This document shows positions 1 to 12,250 of a DNA stretch of 64,000 bases, in pieces (position 1 is the first letter of the stretch; each line of letters starts with the position of its first letter). The notes under the pieces are model-generated. The model was given only the letters and a program-made list of their open reading frames with translations, ran no database searches and was not told the DNA's origin. The translations under genes and the position numbers were made by a program. The DNA lies in contig CM073907.1 of assembly GCA_037176705.1 (NCBI GenBank), positions 13,857,001 to 13,921,000 of the forward strand, given 5' to 3'. This DNA is from Molossus alvarezi (taxonomy: Eukaryota > Chordata > Mammalia > Chiroptera > Molossidae).

Positions 1-28
1 ATTCGTGAGTTTTAAAACTGGAGCAGGG

Positions 29-277
29 GCCCTGGCCGGTTTGGCTCGGCGGTTAGAGCGTCAGCCTGCGGTCCTGAGAGACCCGGGTTCGGTTCCCGCT
101 AAGGGCGCGTACCTCGGTTGCAGTTTGTCCCCAGCCCTGGTTGGTCGTGCGGGTGGCAGCCACTCGATGTGTTCCTTTCGCATCGATGTTTCTCTCTCTC
201 TCTCTGTTCCTCTCTCTCCTTCCCACTCTACCTGAACAAAAAAATGGGAAAAATGTCCTCGGGTGAGGATAAAAAAA
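29..277 (+). mobile_element. VES-A SINE
   Basis: A full-length tRNA-derived SINE runs from ccctggccggtttggctc to ggtgaggat and an A tail. The duplication AAAACTGGAGCAGGG (14-28) recurs exactly after the tail at about 278-292, so the insertion is young. RNA polymerase III A and B boxes (ggttagagc, ggttcggttcc) are readable. Confidence 0.9.
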
Positions 278-2981
278 AAAACTGGAGCAGGGAATTCAGA
301 CATAGGATGGTATAGACAATCGATCACAGTCCTAATACCTTTCTAGCGGAGGCACGTGCCCCCTAGCTTTTTAATTGCTCAATGATTTGAGCCTTGAATC
401 TAGGGATTCCTGCCTTCTCCCTTCAGAAATGGGTCTCTTTGGTATTCTCTACCGGCAGAGACCAGTTTTATCAAAATTAAAAATCTGGTTTAGACTGTAA
501 CCTTCTACATGAATGAAATATGTTTAGCTGCAGCAGGGAATATGATACCCTATAAAGATAAACTTTTTATCAACTATTTAATTGCCTAGGTACCCTGAGG
601 TACAGTTTGTACAGAAAGCCTAGATAAAAACTTAACCCCCCCCCCCACACCTTTATTTACCACTTTGAAGGATGCTAGGGAATCAGCTCATTATTTTGCA
701 AAGATAACTAATAAATTTTAAAAATCTCTCTCTAAAGGCATGGGATAAACACATCTGAGACATTTTAATCCATTGCACGTATTCTTACTGAAACACATTG
801 TCTTATGTTCAGTCAGTGAGAAGATATTTAAATTCCCTCCTAGCTCCTTTGGATATACCTTCAGTAGTCTTTTCGCTTGTTGGCATTCTGTTATAACATT
901 ACTCTGGGCTTATCTTGTCCATTTTCTGCCTCAAACCTAGAATGACCATTTGTTTAAGGAGCCTGTTCCCTGACTGTGAGTAGTACTTGGAGAGCCCCAT
1001 CTGCTTCATAGTGGCACTTGTTTCTACTAGATCTGATGTTGTTTCTAGCCCTGTTCAGTGGACAGATGGGAGAAATAGAAAACAAGTAGAAAGACTGGAG
1101 ACAAACAGAAAGATACCCATAATCCCATCAAACGTAAACGGACCAAATCCTGCAAAGAACAATGGCAGTTGTAGTGATCTTGATTATTTTGAAATCATGA
1201 CAGTGGAATCATGTTCACATAAGATGTGTGTGCAAGAAAGAGGATCTCATTTTTATTTTGTTAGCATTTTCTTGCTACTTGTCCTAAATGAGTATCTAAA
1301 ATGGGAAAGCTGATGTAAATATGTCCCAATTATCATCATATTATTTACTCATCCTCCAAATAGATTCTGAATCTCTCAGCTCAAGCCGTTTTCAAATTGA
1401 AAATATGTAATTACTACTTTCAAGTCTATCTTTCCCAGATTGGGCTTCTAGTTCTGGCTCTGAGCTGACTCAGACTGTCCCTCAGGGAGGGGGACAGAAA
1501 AGCAGGGAGTTGGGGGAGTCTGCCGAGGGGAGGGAAGGAGAGCAAAGGGAAGAGAGAGGACCAGAGTCTGGGAGTGCTGATCATGGGATATATTGCTCGG
1601 TTGTGCACTTGACATCAGAGCCAGATCCTGGAACACTTTCCGTAAAAACATAGTCTGTGTTTCAGTAGGACTGATGAAACGTCAACGTTTTAGAATCCAT
1701 GCCCCCAAAATTAAGAAATAAATCATGGGTCTGAGATGCTACATCCCATCTTCAATGGTGAAACCTCTTCGCCTTACTTAACTGTGTCCTTTGATAATAA
1801 ATAAAAATTATGTTTATTTCCCTCGGCCTACCGATGCTAAAGCTAGAATAAAAGAGCACACTGTACAGGGACGTTCTGATGGAGCCCTCCCTCTGGGGGC
1901 GGAGCCCTCCCTCTGGGGGCGGTGCCTAAAGGGGCCTGCTCTGCCCTCACTTCTCTACCCAAGTTGCGTGTGTACGTGTGTGTGTGTGCACGTGTGTGTA
2001 GTATGCAGAGAGGAAGAAAAGGGGGGGATAGAGAGAGAGAGAAAGATCAACTATTAGGAAAATAATAAAAAAGAAACAAATTATGCCTCCTCTTGCCCAG
2101 CGATGTTTATCTGTTTCTATTGTTTCTGTGCAGTGTTTGTGCACAGTCTAAGATCTGTTACCCAGCTGTTAGGCCAACCAGCCTGGTGCCGGCTGCCTGC
2201 TTGAGTCAGGCATTGTTGTTCGGGGTGCGATTCAATCGGTGTGATCTCAGCTCCAAGGTGCTCAAAGGAGAAACACCCGTAAGCAGAGCGCAGGTCACAG
2301 TGAGATGGTGTGGGGCAGCGTGGGCTGGTGAGTGGGGCAGTGGTAGCACTGAGGGCTTGTGAGGTGGCCCGCGGAGTGGTGGCTGCCCCCTTCGTTCTCA
2401 GCGTGACGGCTTTCTGGCTGCAGCCTGTCTCTGGGGACCTGCAGGCCTGGGTTCCACACTGGCCCAGGACACGGATGTGAAGATTACTTATCCCCAAACC
2501 ATCCTTCTGCACTTTCGCACGTTGAAGTCTTGTCTGACCTCTTCCACTGTACCCCTGGCTTTCCCAGCATCCCTGGCTCAGCAGACGGGTAGCATGATGT
2601 TGCCTTCTCAGATGTGGGACTGCAGCCCCGGACCAGTGATGTCACTGACTCCTGGTTAGTCAAGTGAAATGTGACTGGAAGCCTCATCAGTCAGTTTACC
2701 ACCCGGGATTTCCATGGTCCTCAACTTCACATCTGGGCCTCTAGTCCCTCAGGGTCCAGGCTTCTGCACCTGGAAGGCAAGGGTCCCTCGCTGCTGTGCA
2801 AACTAGTCTAATGATTGGCTGGAGAATTTGTGAGGCCTGAGCAGAGCATCTCGCTACCCCGAGGGCACCGTGTAGATGAGGGTGTGCCAGGCTACCAGCT
2901 GCAGTTTGTACCCTGTCACCACCAGGGTGGCCTGACTTGCACTCACCCACCTGTCAATGCACCTGAAGAAACACTACTCTG

Positions 2982-3182
2982 GACCGGCCAGTGCGGCTCA
3001 GTGGACTGAGCATCGTCCCAGGGACTGAGAGGTCCCGGTTCCATCCCCAGTCAGGGCACATGCCTGGGTTGCAGGCTCGATCCCCAGTAGGGGGCGTGCA
3101 GGAGGCAGCCGATACATTGGTTTCTATCTCTCTCTCCTTTCCTCTCTCTGTAAAAAATCAACGAAAACGTATTTTTTTAAAG
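2982..3182 (+). mobile_element. VES-B SINE
   Basis: The head is ggccagtgcggctcagtgg and the tail is atcaacgaaaa. It is flanked by aagaaacactactct on the left and aagaaacactcctct on the right, a target-site duplication with one mismatch. Confidence 0.88.
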
Positions 3183-3663
3183 AAGAAACACTCCTCTGAC
3201 TGCGTCTCGTCAGCGTCAGGAGAGCAGCGCCCATGGACCCAGACTCGTCCTGTCACAGGGGCCCGCGGAGCTGTGTTCTGAAGGCTGCCAGCACTTCCTG
3301 GCTCTAAAGTCCGCAGGCCAGGGCTGATTCTCGTTGCATTTTAACTACCTACTTTGTTCCGGAATGTTCTGGGTGTGACCCTCTGTATTGATGTGGAGAA
3401 ATGTGTTCGCAGTGAGGGTCCCATTAGCAGCTCCCCAGGGAATTGTCTGCCTTCTAGCAGCGCCGAGAAGATAACCACATGCGAGTGTCTGTTGTGGCTG
3501 CTCCTCTGGTGCCAATTCCAGGCCATCTGGATGCAGGATGATGTGGTTTTTGAGAGGGAGGGGGAGGGGAAGAGACAAAGAGAGGGGGAGGGAGATGAGG
3601 GAGCCTAGCCCAGAGATTCCGAATAGCATTCATTGCTCCAAATACTCCAAGACTTGCTCTTTT

Positions 3664-3869
3664 GCCTGGCCCAGACTGCATGGCTCAGTGGATCAAGCGT
3701 CATTCCAGGAACTGAGAGGTCCTGGTTCGATTCCCAGTCAGGGCACCTGCCCTGGTTGCAGGCTGGATCCCCAGTAGGGGGCGTGCAGGAGGCAGATGAT
3801 TGATGCTTTTATCTCTCTCTCCCTTCCGCTCACTCTAAAAAATCAATAAAAAATATTAAAAAAAAAAAA
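3664..3869 (+). mobile_element. VES-B SINE
   Basis: A full SINE with cagtagggggcgtgcagg and an aatcaataaa tail plus A run. An exact 15-base duplication aagacttgctctttt occurs at 3649-3663 and 3870-3884. Confidence 0.9.
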
Positions 3870-4333
3870 AAGACTTGCTCTTTTAGGTAGCTAATGACAA
3901 ACATGTATATTTGGGGGACTTTTCCCTCACAAAAATACTTGTAAGATTTGATGCTGAATTGTTTATAAACACATACAAAACCAGAGAGAATATAGAATAA
4001 AGCCCCGTATGCCCATCAGCCTTGTCATTTATTGTCAAGAGTTACCCATGCTCTTCGTTACTTTTGACGGTGAAGTGCGGTGACTCCCACCCAGGCCTCT
4101 CCTCCTTTGGCCCATACATTCCTGAGAACTCACTGCTATGGCTGCTGAAACCTAATGACAACTCGTCCGGGTCCCGGGTCACATGCCTGTGTGTTTGGCC
4201 ATTTGTTCACATCAGTATCGGGGTCCCCTGCACGCCGAAGCGCACCTGTCCACTGAGCACCTCACCCTGCAGCAGCCCCTGCATCTGCTGTTTCCATGGC
4301 ACCCACTGGTTAAGGCCTTTGGCTGCTGTGTCT

Positions 4334-4625
4334 CCTGGACCCATCAGCGTGTCCTGTTACCCACACTGTCTGCTCCGTGTCCCCTGGACCCATCAGCGTG
4401 TCCCGTTACCCACACTGTGTGCTCCGTGTCCCCTGGACCCATCAGCGTGTCCCGTTACCCACACTGTGTGCTCCGTGTCCCCTGGACCCATCAGCGTGTC
4501 CCGTTACCCACACTGTGTGCTCCGTGTCCCCTGGACCCATCAGCGTGTCCCGTTACCCACACTGTGTGCTCCGTGTCCCCTGGACCCATCAGCGTGTCCT
4601 GTTACCCACAGTGTCTGCATTTCCT
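4334..4625 (+). repeat. 49-bp minisatellite, six copies
   Basis: Units starting cctggacccatcagcgtgtc begin at 4334, 4383, 4432, 4481, 4530 and 4579, so the period is exactly 49 bases. The middle copies are nearly identical. The unit contains no stop in any plus-strand frame, which creates three overlapping long open frames that I do not regard as genes. Confidence 0.95.
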
Positions 4626-5694
4626 AGGTGGCACCCCTTAGTCCCTTTCTTCTACTTTCAGTAGCTGGATTTCTTCGGTACCAAGCCGCTGGCCCTTGTC
4701 CGTCAGGATTATCTGGTTACCCAGAAAGACTGCTGCAGAGAAAAGAGAGGGATCGACATTGGCAGCTTTCCTTCAATTGCCCTCGTCACCTCCCATGTCA
4801 CCCAGCGACTGTTCTCTCTCCCTCTCTCCACTTCTCTCTCTTGCCCTTTATGGAGGGTCATTGTAAACTCACAAGTCCTGATGCATTCACTGCACTTGAC
4901 TCGTGTGGTAGCACCCTCTCTGCGCAGCTCCCTGCGTGGGGCCCCGGGCTGTGTCTTCCCTCCCCAGGCCCTGCAGCCAGTCACTCCTCTGTGGAGCCCT
5001 GCTCTGCTCATCGCTCATCGCTCATCGCTCATCGGCGTTTAGAAAGCACGTCCACAGGCAGGGCTGGGCGTTGCTGTTAGGTCGTCACAGTTGCTAGAAC
5101 CTTCCAGCGTCAGAGCCAGAGCCTCACGTGCTCAGAGAAAGCAGGACTGAGGTCTCCCCTCCCCAGTGGTGCCTGTGGCTGCTCCCTCTGCAGCCCCCTC
5201 CTGAGGGGCCTCTTTGTCATGCCCCAGGCCCCCCAAGGACTGTTCTCTTCCCTCACAAAGCATCCCGCCTTTTGTGCTGAGAATAATTCATTTGTTCCTT
5301 TCAGCATTTCTAGTTCACCTCTGACTGCTGGTTACAATGAGCGAAAGGGGCCATTGTCCCTGCCTCTGGGCCTCCCGCAGAACCGTCCTCAGAGTGGCCG
5401 GCGCTCCACTGAGCCCCAGGGAGGCACAGAGAGCCCAGCTCAGCAGCGCCGGGTACAAAGGCCGGGCACAAAGCTGCGCTGGGCACCTGAGCGGGCCTGG
5501 GGACACCGGACGCTGGGGAAGACACACACGCACCGTCCACACCTGAGGCTCAGATCTGGCTGCTCAGTCACGTGGCGCCGCTTCCTTCTGGACTTTCACT
5601 TCAACTGGTCCACACAGCCCTCAGGACACTGCATTTCCTTAGGAAAGACGAGTGCACCCTACATCCGAACAGTTCGGACCCGCCTCCTCCAGGG

Positions 5695-5866
5695 GACCTG
5701 CAGGGCTCAGACCCACCTCCTCGAGGGGCCTGTGGGGCTCAGACCCCCCTCCTCGAGGGGCCTGCGGGGTTCAGACCCGCCTCCTCGAGGGGCCTGCGGG
5801 GTTCAGACCCCCCTCCTCGAGGGGCCTGCGGGGTTCAGAACCCCCTCCTCGAGGGGCCTGCGGGGC
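5695..5866 (+). repeat. 32-bp minisatellite, about five copies
   Basis: The unit cctgcggggttcagaccc followed by ccctcctcgagggg repeats every 32 bases (for example starts at 5761, 5793 and 5825). Copies are GC-rich with a CTCGAG in each. Confidence 0.93.
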
Positions 5867-6710
5867 CTGCGGGCTGGGGGCTGGAAGGCGACATGCCTGC
5901 TCTTTACCACCCGCATCTGGGGACAGAGCAGCTTGGCGTCGCTCTGGGCCGTCCTGGTCGGTCCTGTGGACTCACACTCCGGAGCGACTCGCTGTCATCC
6001 CTGGGCAGGTCCAGGGCCTGAGGGCTGTGAGTGGAGCCGTCACCTCTGGGCGGAGAAGCCCTTCTAGCTCTTCTCTGGTATTAAAAGGTGAAGCGAGGGT
6101 GGTTGACATTTTTCAGGGTTTTTTGCGCAAAGGTGGACTCTGTTTGAGCAAACCAGGGTGGTCAGCAGCTCTGTGGGCCCGGCCCCTCCTCACGGCCCAC
6201 CTGGGTGCATCCACGGGCCCGTGAGCGGGAGGCCTGGCCGTCCCAGTGAGACTCCATGGACCAGAACAGCCCTCAGGGCAGACTTGGCCCACAAGCCCTC
6301 GAGTGTCTCCCGGGGCCTGTGCCTGTCACTCCCCACAAAAACCCTCACGCAGGGCCTCGCGCCCACTTCACTGCACCCTTTTCACGGGGGCTGCCCCGCC
6401 CTCTGCTCCTTTCAGCCCGCTTTGAGCTCATCCATACTTTATGCAACAACAGAGCGGCCTCCGCGTTCTGGCTCTGCCTTCCGTCTCTCCCCTGCATAGC
6501 CCACTAATGGAAACAAGGTAAAGTGGAGAGAAGAAATAGAGCAGAATGTCGCATCGGACCCTGCCCGCTGCCTGGCCCACTGCGTCTGCCTTGATTTCCA
6601 AAGAAGATGGAGAAGAATTTGTTCTCTGCTGAGCACCTGCTGGGCCCTGGCAGTGGGCTGTGCCCTTTGGACCTGCAGCCATAGCCCAGGGCCTGGTCCC
6701 CCCTGCCAGT

Positions 6711-7122
6711 GTGTGTGTGTGTATGTGTAAGTGTGTGCAAGTGTGTGAGTGTGTGTACGTGTGAGTGTGTAAGTGTGTGTACATGTGTGAGTGTGTATGT
6801 GTGTGTGCGTGTGTGTATGTGTGAGTGTGTATGTGTAAGTGTGCATGTGTGTGAGTGTGAGAGTGTGTGAGTGTGTGTAAGTGTGTGAGAGTGTGAGTGT
6901 AAGTGTGTGAGTGTATGTGTGTGTGAGTGTGTGTGAGTGTGTGTGTGTATGTGTAAGCGTGCGTGTGCGTGAGAGTGTGTGTGAGTGTGTAAGTGTGAGA
7001 GTGTGTGCATGTGTGTAAGTGTGTGAGTGTGTATGTGTAAGTGTGCGTGTACGTGAGAGTGTGTGTAAGTGTGTGAGAGTGTGTGAGTGTAAGTGTGTGA
7101 GAGTGTGTAAGTGTGTGTGAGA
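6711..7122 (+). repeat. GT-rich complex microsatellite
   Basis: About 410 bases are built from tgtg, tgag and tgta words, such as gtgtgagtgtgtaagtgtg, without one strict period. Long Thr-His open frames on the minus strand come from this composition. Confidence 0.93.
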
Positions 7123-8558
7123 GTGAATGGGGAGTGGGGAGAGAGAGGAAGGGATACAGAAAGAGAAGGGAGTAAGAGAGGAAAAGGAGGCTGAGCCTCA
7201 CATGCTCAGGCAAGACGCTGCCTCGGCCCTGCTCAGCCCCTGCGCTGCTGCGCGGTCACAGGAACGGCGCCATAGTCCTCGTCCCACAACCCACGAAAAG
7301 GAATATAAGACGAAACCCTTCAACAGCAGCGGGAAGCCAGGCACCACGTGACAGACAAGCCTTCCGCTGGAAGAGAGAAATGCGCTCCGAAGCACACGAT
7401 GCATGAAGCACTCGGTGCCGAGGGCCGGGCGCCCGAAGGGGACACGCTTCGGAAATGTGCCTGGACGTGTTGGGTCCGGTCTGCAGGTTGCTCTCCGCGA
7501 CGGCACACCGTCACTGCGAAGGGACCGACAGTTTATGCCAAAACGTGTTTCCTCTTAGCGTCGTGTTGAGAGCGCCATTTAAAGTGACGACCATGGTTTT
7601 GTCATACCCACCGCCCTGGGGCCGCTGCAGGACTGCCCGGGCCTCCCAGCCCTACCCAGACCCCTGGATGGGCCCTCCCGGCTCTGCCCCAGGCCCCAGA
7701 AATGGTCTCCAGTTGGGCCAGCGGGGAGTTTCTAGGATGGTGCTGCAGACCGTGTCCGCACTGTTACTGAATTTGGTGTCCCCCTCTGTGTGCCATGCGG
7801 GGTGCTGTGCACACAGAGGTGTTTGTAAACTGCACGGTGTCACGGTGACCTCAATTCACACCCAGAGCCAGCCACGGGCTTATTCTCAGGTCCTGCGGTT
7901 CCCTCTCCCAGACCAGCTCTGATCCGGGCCTTCTCCCCTCGGCTCAGCCCCAGCAGACTCCCTCCCCTGGGATTCTGAAATCTTCCACGGAGCTTCCCTC
8001 GACTGGCTTTTCTTTCTCCCTCCTAGATTTTTAGTCCCTTCAGAGACCCTGCAGTCCCAGGAGACCCTCTGCCACATTCTTTTATTGCACGTGGACAGCA
8101 TAGCTCTGTGCATGGGCAGCAGCCATTGTTCCGCCCACCCAGCTCCCTGGCCTCGGGTGGATGTTTGGAACAATGGATGGTTCTCCTGCAGGACACAGTA
8201 TCACCCCGAGGGGTAGGCAGAAGGTCCAGTGTGGGCGAACCCCCTTCCCCAGTGTTGGTCCTGGAAGGTCTAGGGGGAGGATCTCCATTTCCTTCCCATT
8301 CTCTGCATTTGCAGCCGAGCATCTCCCAGGCTCCGCCCCGCCCACGGCACACGCAGTCCCATGCTGGTGAGGGGGTGACCACCACGCTGACGCCTGTGGA
8401 CTCCTGGACCTGGCGGCGTGGCTGTGGGGTCCCCCAGTCCTTCACCGGGCCGGATCGTGCTGCCATTGAGTGGGGGGTGCTTCCCGCCGTCACTAATCCA
8501 TGATCAGGAGCCACAGGTCAGGAGTTCAGTGCTGTCTGTAAAAGTGGTAGCGGTTTAG

Positions 8559-8755
8559 CCTGGCCGGTGGCTCAGGGTTGGAGCGCCATCCCGCACACCA
8601 GAAGGTTTCGGGCGTGAGGCCCAGGCAGGGCACCTGTCCAGGTCGAGGGTTTGCAGGGAGGCACCTGACCCATGTTTCCCTCTCGCCTCAATGTGTCTTT
8701 CTCCCTTCCTGTCTCCCTAAAATCAATACAAAACACATCCTCGGTGGAAGGGTTT
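8559..8755 (+). mobile_element. VES-C SINE, degenerate
   Basis: The head is cctggccggtggctcagg with ggagcgccatcccgcacacc, the body runs to tctttctccc, and the end is catcctcggtgg. It is older than the A and B copies, with many changes and no clear duplication. Confidence 0.75.
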
Positions 8756-8974
8756 CGAAAAAATTGGCAACAGTTTATATTGGAGGCATTATTTAACCTT
8801 TCAGTTGGTTGAACTAGGAATTATTTTTTTCTCCTTCATTCAACAAACCGCTGAGCTACCTTCAGGGCAGAAATCTCCTGACGGGACCAGAAATGGGGTT
8901 CTTCGCCTGTCCTCAGTGACCTTCACTTTGGGACACAGGCTGTGCCCCCAGCGAGCGTGGTGGGAGGAAGCCCC

Positions 8975-9310
8975 TCCTTCAGGGAGACCAGGGAGGCTGT
9001 GCCACGGACCCACGGGACGCCTCCTACAACAGGCCACCCTGCGAAGCCTGGGACACAGAGCAGCTCCGAATACACAGAAACAGACACAGGGAGGAGTCTG
9101 AAACCGGCCAGGTCCTGGCAAACACGACTTTCTGTTGCTGCCCCTAAGGTCTCCGAGCCACAGAATCCGCGACCATGTGGTGTGAGAAGAGCTGAGGAAG
9201 TCACACGACACGCACAGGTCAGGACGGCGGTGGGCAAACGCGGTATCGCCTCCTCCCACAACCACATCAACATGACAACTAAACTACACAACCATGCTTC
9301 AGAACCACCC
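8975..9310 (+). mobile_element. L1/HAL1-like 5' region fragment
   Basis: The sequence gaccagggaggctgtgccac through aaacagacacagggagg matches, with changes, 10345-10460 just upstream of the L1 ORF1 remnant. It is read as a separate copy or duplication of the same element's leader. Confidence 0.5.
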
Positions 9311-10465
9311 GACACCGAGCTGAATGGCAGTCCTACAACTTCGAGATTGAAGCAGCAGCCACATGGAGACTGGTAGGAGAGCAGAAGCCTGGACGTGCTG
9401 GTCCCACACCCACCTGGTAGATAAAAATCAGGAGGACACCTCGGCTGGGACGGTCCTCCCTGAGGACTGAGGGGTCCCCGTCCCACACCAGGCGCCCAGC
9501 TCAGGTTCCAGAGCCAGGAAGAGAGTCCCCATCACCTCTGGCTGTAAAACCAGTGGGAACTGAGGCTGAGGGAGGCTGAGGCTGCTGGCGCCCCAGGCAG
9601 CTCCTCTTAAAGGGCCCGCACGGACTTACTCGGACTCGCACCCTCCAGGCTCCAGCATGGTGGAGGCAGCTTGAAAGGCACCAGAGATACACAGGGAAGA
9701 ACTGCGCTGTTTGGCTTTGGAGGGAGGGCTGGAGAGGCAGCCTTCTCCAGGGCAGCATAGGCGGCCAGTCTGGGGCTGCAGCAACCTGGTTCACACTGTT
9801 TGCCCCGCCCTGGTGATCCCTCAGGCTCTGCCCCACCCGACTTTGCTAAGTTCTCTCCAACTAGCAACATCTGGCCTCAGCGAGCCCCATACCTCTCACT
9901 AAGTGGCCCCAGGCCCAGCACTAGAAGCAGCCAGCCTTGGTTCACAACTTGGCTTTGCCTGGGCACCTCCAAGCCCAGCACAAGAAGCAGCCATCTGAAG
10001 ATCACTCTGTAGCTTATGTCTGGTGGCCCCGGGTAGAACACAGGCAGTGGCTGACCTGGCCCCAGAGTCAGCACACCCAGTGGACAGCTTCAGACCACGT
10101 CGAAGCACCACCATCGAATCACCTCCACAAGTGACACACTCAGTGAGTGGACTCAGTGGGTACCAGAGCCCTGCTGAAGTTAAGTCTCGCTCTGTGTGGT
10201 GGGTCCCTGCACAGCTGATCCTCCAAGGTGGTCAGAGGTCGGTGGTCAGTGGGCACAGCCAGTCCTTGCAGCTGATCAGCCTGAGTAAATCCCTCCCATT
10301 GACATGCCAACAACAATAAAGACCTCGAGAGCCCAGTTAGGGTGACCAGGGAGGCTGTGTCACTGGACCCTGCAGGACACCTACTACAATAGGCCACCCT
10401 AGGAAGCCCAGGAGGCATAGCAACTCTACGTAATACATAGAAACAAACACAGGGAGGCAGCCAAA

Positions 10466-11339
10466 ATGAGGAGACAAAGAAACATGTTCCTAGTGAAAGA
10501 ACAGAACAAAATTCCAGAAAAAGAACTAAACAAAATGAAGATAAGCAACCTAACAGATGAAACACTGCTTATAAGGATGCTCATTGAACTTAGTGAGAGC
10601 CTCACGGGCATAACAGAGGACCAGCCAGAAATGAAGGCTGTACTAACTGAAATAAAGAATAATTTACAGAGAATCAATAGTAGAGTAGCTGAAGCCGAGA
10701 ATTAAATCATCGATTTGGAATATAAGGGAGCAAAAAAATACTCAACCAGAACAGCAAAAAAGAATATAAAAAAATGAGGATAGTGTTAGGAGCCTCTGAG
10801 ACAACTTCATGTGTACCAACATTTGCATCATGGGGGTGCCAGAAGGAGAAGAGAGAGAGCAAGAAATGGAAAACCTATTTGAAAAAAATAATGACAGAAA
10901 ACTTCCCTAACTTGGTGAAAGATACAGACATACAACTCCAGGGAGCACAGAGAGTCCCAAACAAAAAGAACCCCAAAAGGCCCACACCGAGACACATCAT
11001 CATCACAATGCAAAAGGTTAAAGACAAAGAGTGAATCTTAAAAGCAGCAAGAGAAAGCAGCTAGTTACCTACAAGGGAGCTCCCATTAGACCGTCAGCTG
11101 ATTTCTCAAAAGAAACTTTGGAGGCCAGAAAGGAGTGGCAAGAAATACTCAGAGTGATGAAAAGCAAGAACCTACAACCAAGATTACTCTATCCTGCAAA
11201 CCTGTCATTTAGAATCGATGGACATATAAAGAACTTCCCAGACAAGAAAAAGCTAAAGGAGTTCATCACCACCAATCCAGTGTTATATGAAATGTGCAAG
11301 CGTCTTCTTAAAGAAGAGGATAAAAAATATGAACAATAA
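10466..11339 (+). pseudogene. L1/HAL1 ORF1 remnant
   Basis: Three overlapping or adjacent reading frames together resemble the RNA-binding ORF1 protein of L1. A stop at 10703-10705 and at least one frameshift break it. The C-terminal part, with AREWG-like KEWQEIL and the PRLLYPANLSF region, is the best preserved. Confidence 0.8.
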
Positions 11340-11640
11340 AATGGCAATAAATACATATATATCAACAATTGAATCTACAAACAAAATGAACCATCAGAAC
11401 AGAAACAGATTCATAGATACAGAGAACCTATTGATAGTTGCCAGATGGGAGGGGTTGGGGGGTGGGTGAAAAGATGAAGGGATTAAGAAGTACAGACTGG
11501 GCCCAGCAGGTGCAGCTCAGTGGATTAAGCATCGTCCCAGGGACTGAGAGGTCCCAGTTCCATTCCTGGTCAGGGCACATGCCCAGGTTGTGGGCTCCAT
11601 CCCCAGTAGTTGGCGTGCAGGAGGCAGACAATTGACATTT

Positions 11641-11897
11641 CTTTTTTTTTTTTTTTTTTATCCTCACCCGAGGACATTTTTCCATTTTTTGTTCAGATAG
11701 AGCAGAAGGGAGAGAGAGGAAGAGAGAGAGAGAGAAACATCGATGTGAAGGGACACATCGAGTGGCTGCCACCCGCACGACCCAACCAGGGCCGGGGACA
11801 AACTGCAACCGAGGTACGTGCCCTTAGCAGGAACCGAACCCGGGTCTCTCTGTACCGCAGGCCGACGCTCCAACCGCTGAACCAAACTGGCCAGGGC
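11641..11897 (-). mobile_element. VES-A SINE
   Basis: The reverse-complement element runs from tttttatcctcacccgagg to ccaaactggccagggc. An exact 14-base duplication gacaattgacattt is at 11627-11640 and 11898-11911, inside the host VES-B. Confidence 0.92.
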
Positions 11898-11970
11898 GAC
11901 AATTGACATTTCTATCTCACATTGATGTTTCTATCTCTCTCTCCCTAGAAAATCAATAAAAACATACTTT

Positions 11971-12031
11971 ATTGTAATCCTCACCCAAGGACATTTTTTT
12001 GTATGTATCTTCAGATAGAGTGGAAGAGAGG

Positions 12032-12089
<58 letters not shown>

Positions 12090-12250
12090 TTGATGCGAGA
12101 GAGACACATCGACTGGTTGCCACCCACACAACCCCAACCTGGGCCGGGGACAAACTGCCACCGAGGTACGTGCCCTTAGCAGGAACCGAACCTGTGTCTC
12201 TCTGGTCTGCGGGCCGATGCTCTAACCGCTGAGCCAAACTGGCCAGGGCT
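11971..12250 (-). mobile_element. VES-A SINE with expanded GA tract
   Basis: The reverse-complement element is flanked by aaaaacatacttt at 11958-11970 and 12251-12263. Its internal TC/GA microsatellite has grown to about 60 bases. Confidence 0.9.

Noticed and set aside
29..110. tRNA gene candidates at SINE heads here and at about forty other places
   Set aside because: A and B boxes are present, but the sequences continue into SINE bodies with A tails and target duplications, and do not fold as functional tRNAs.
4334..4625. CRISPR-like array
   Set aside because: The units are directly adjacent with no unique spacers, and the genome is mammalian.
4022..4664. Three overlapping open frames of 95-201 residues
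   Set aside because: They are produced by the stop-free 49-bp repeat, all three frames giving the same peptide.
6428..7213. 261-residue Thr/His-rich open frame on the minus strand
   Set aside because: A consequence of the GT-rich tract.
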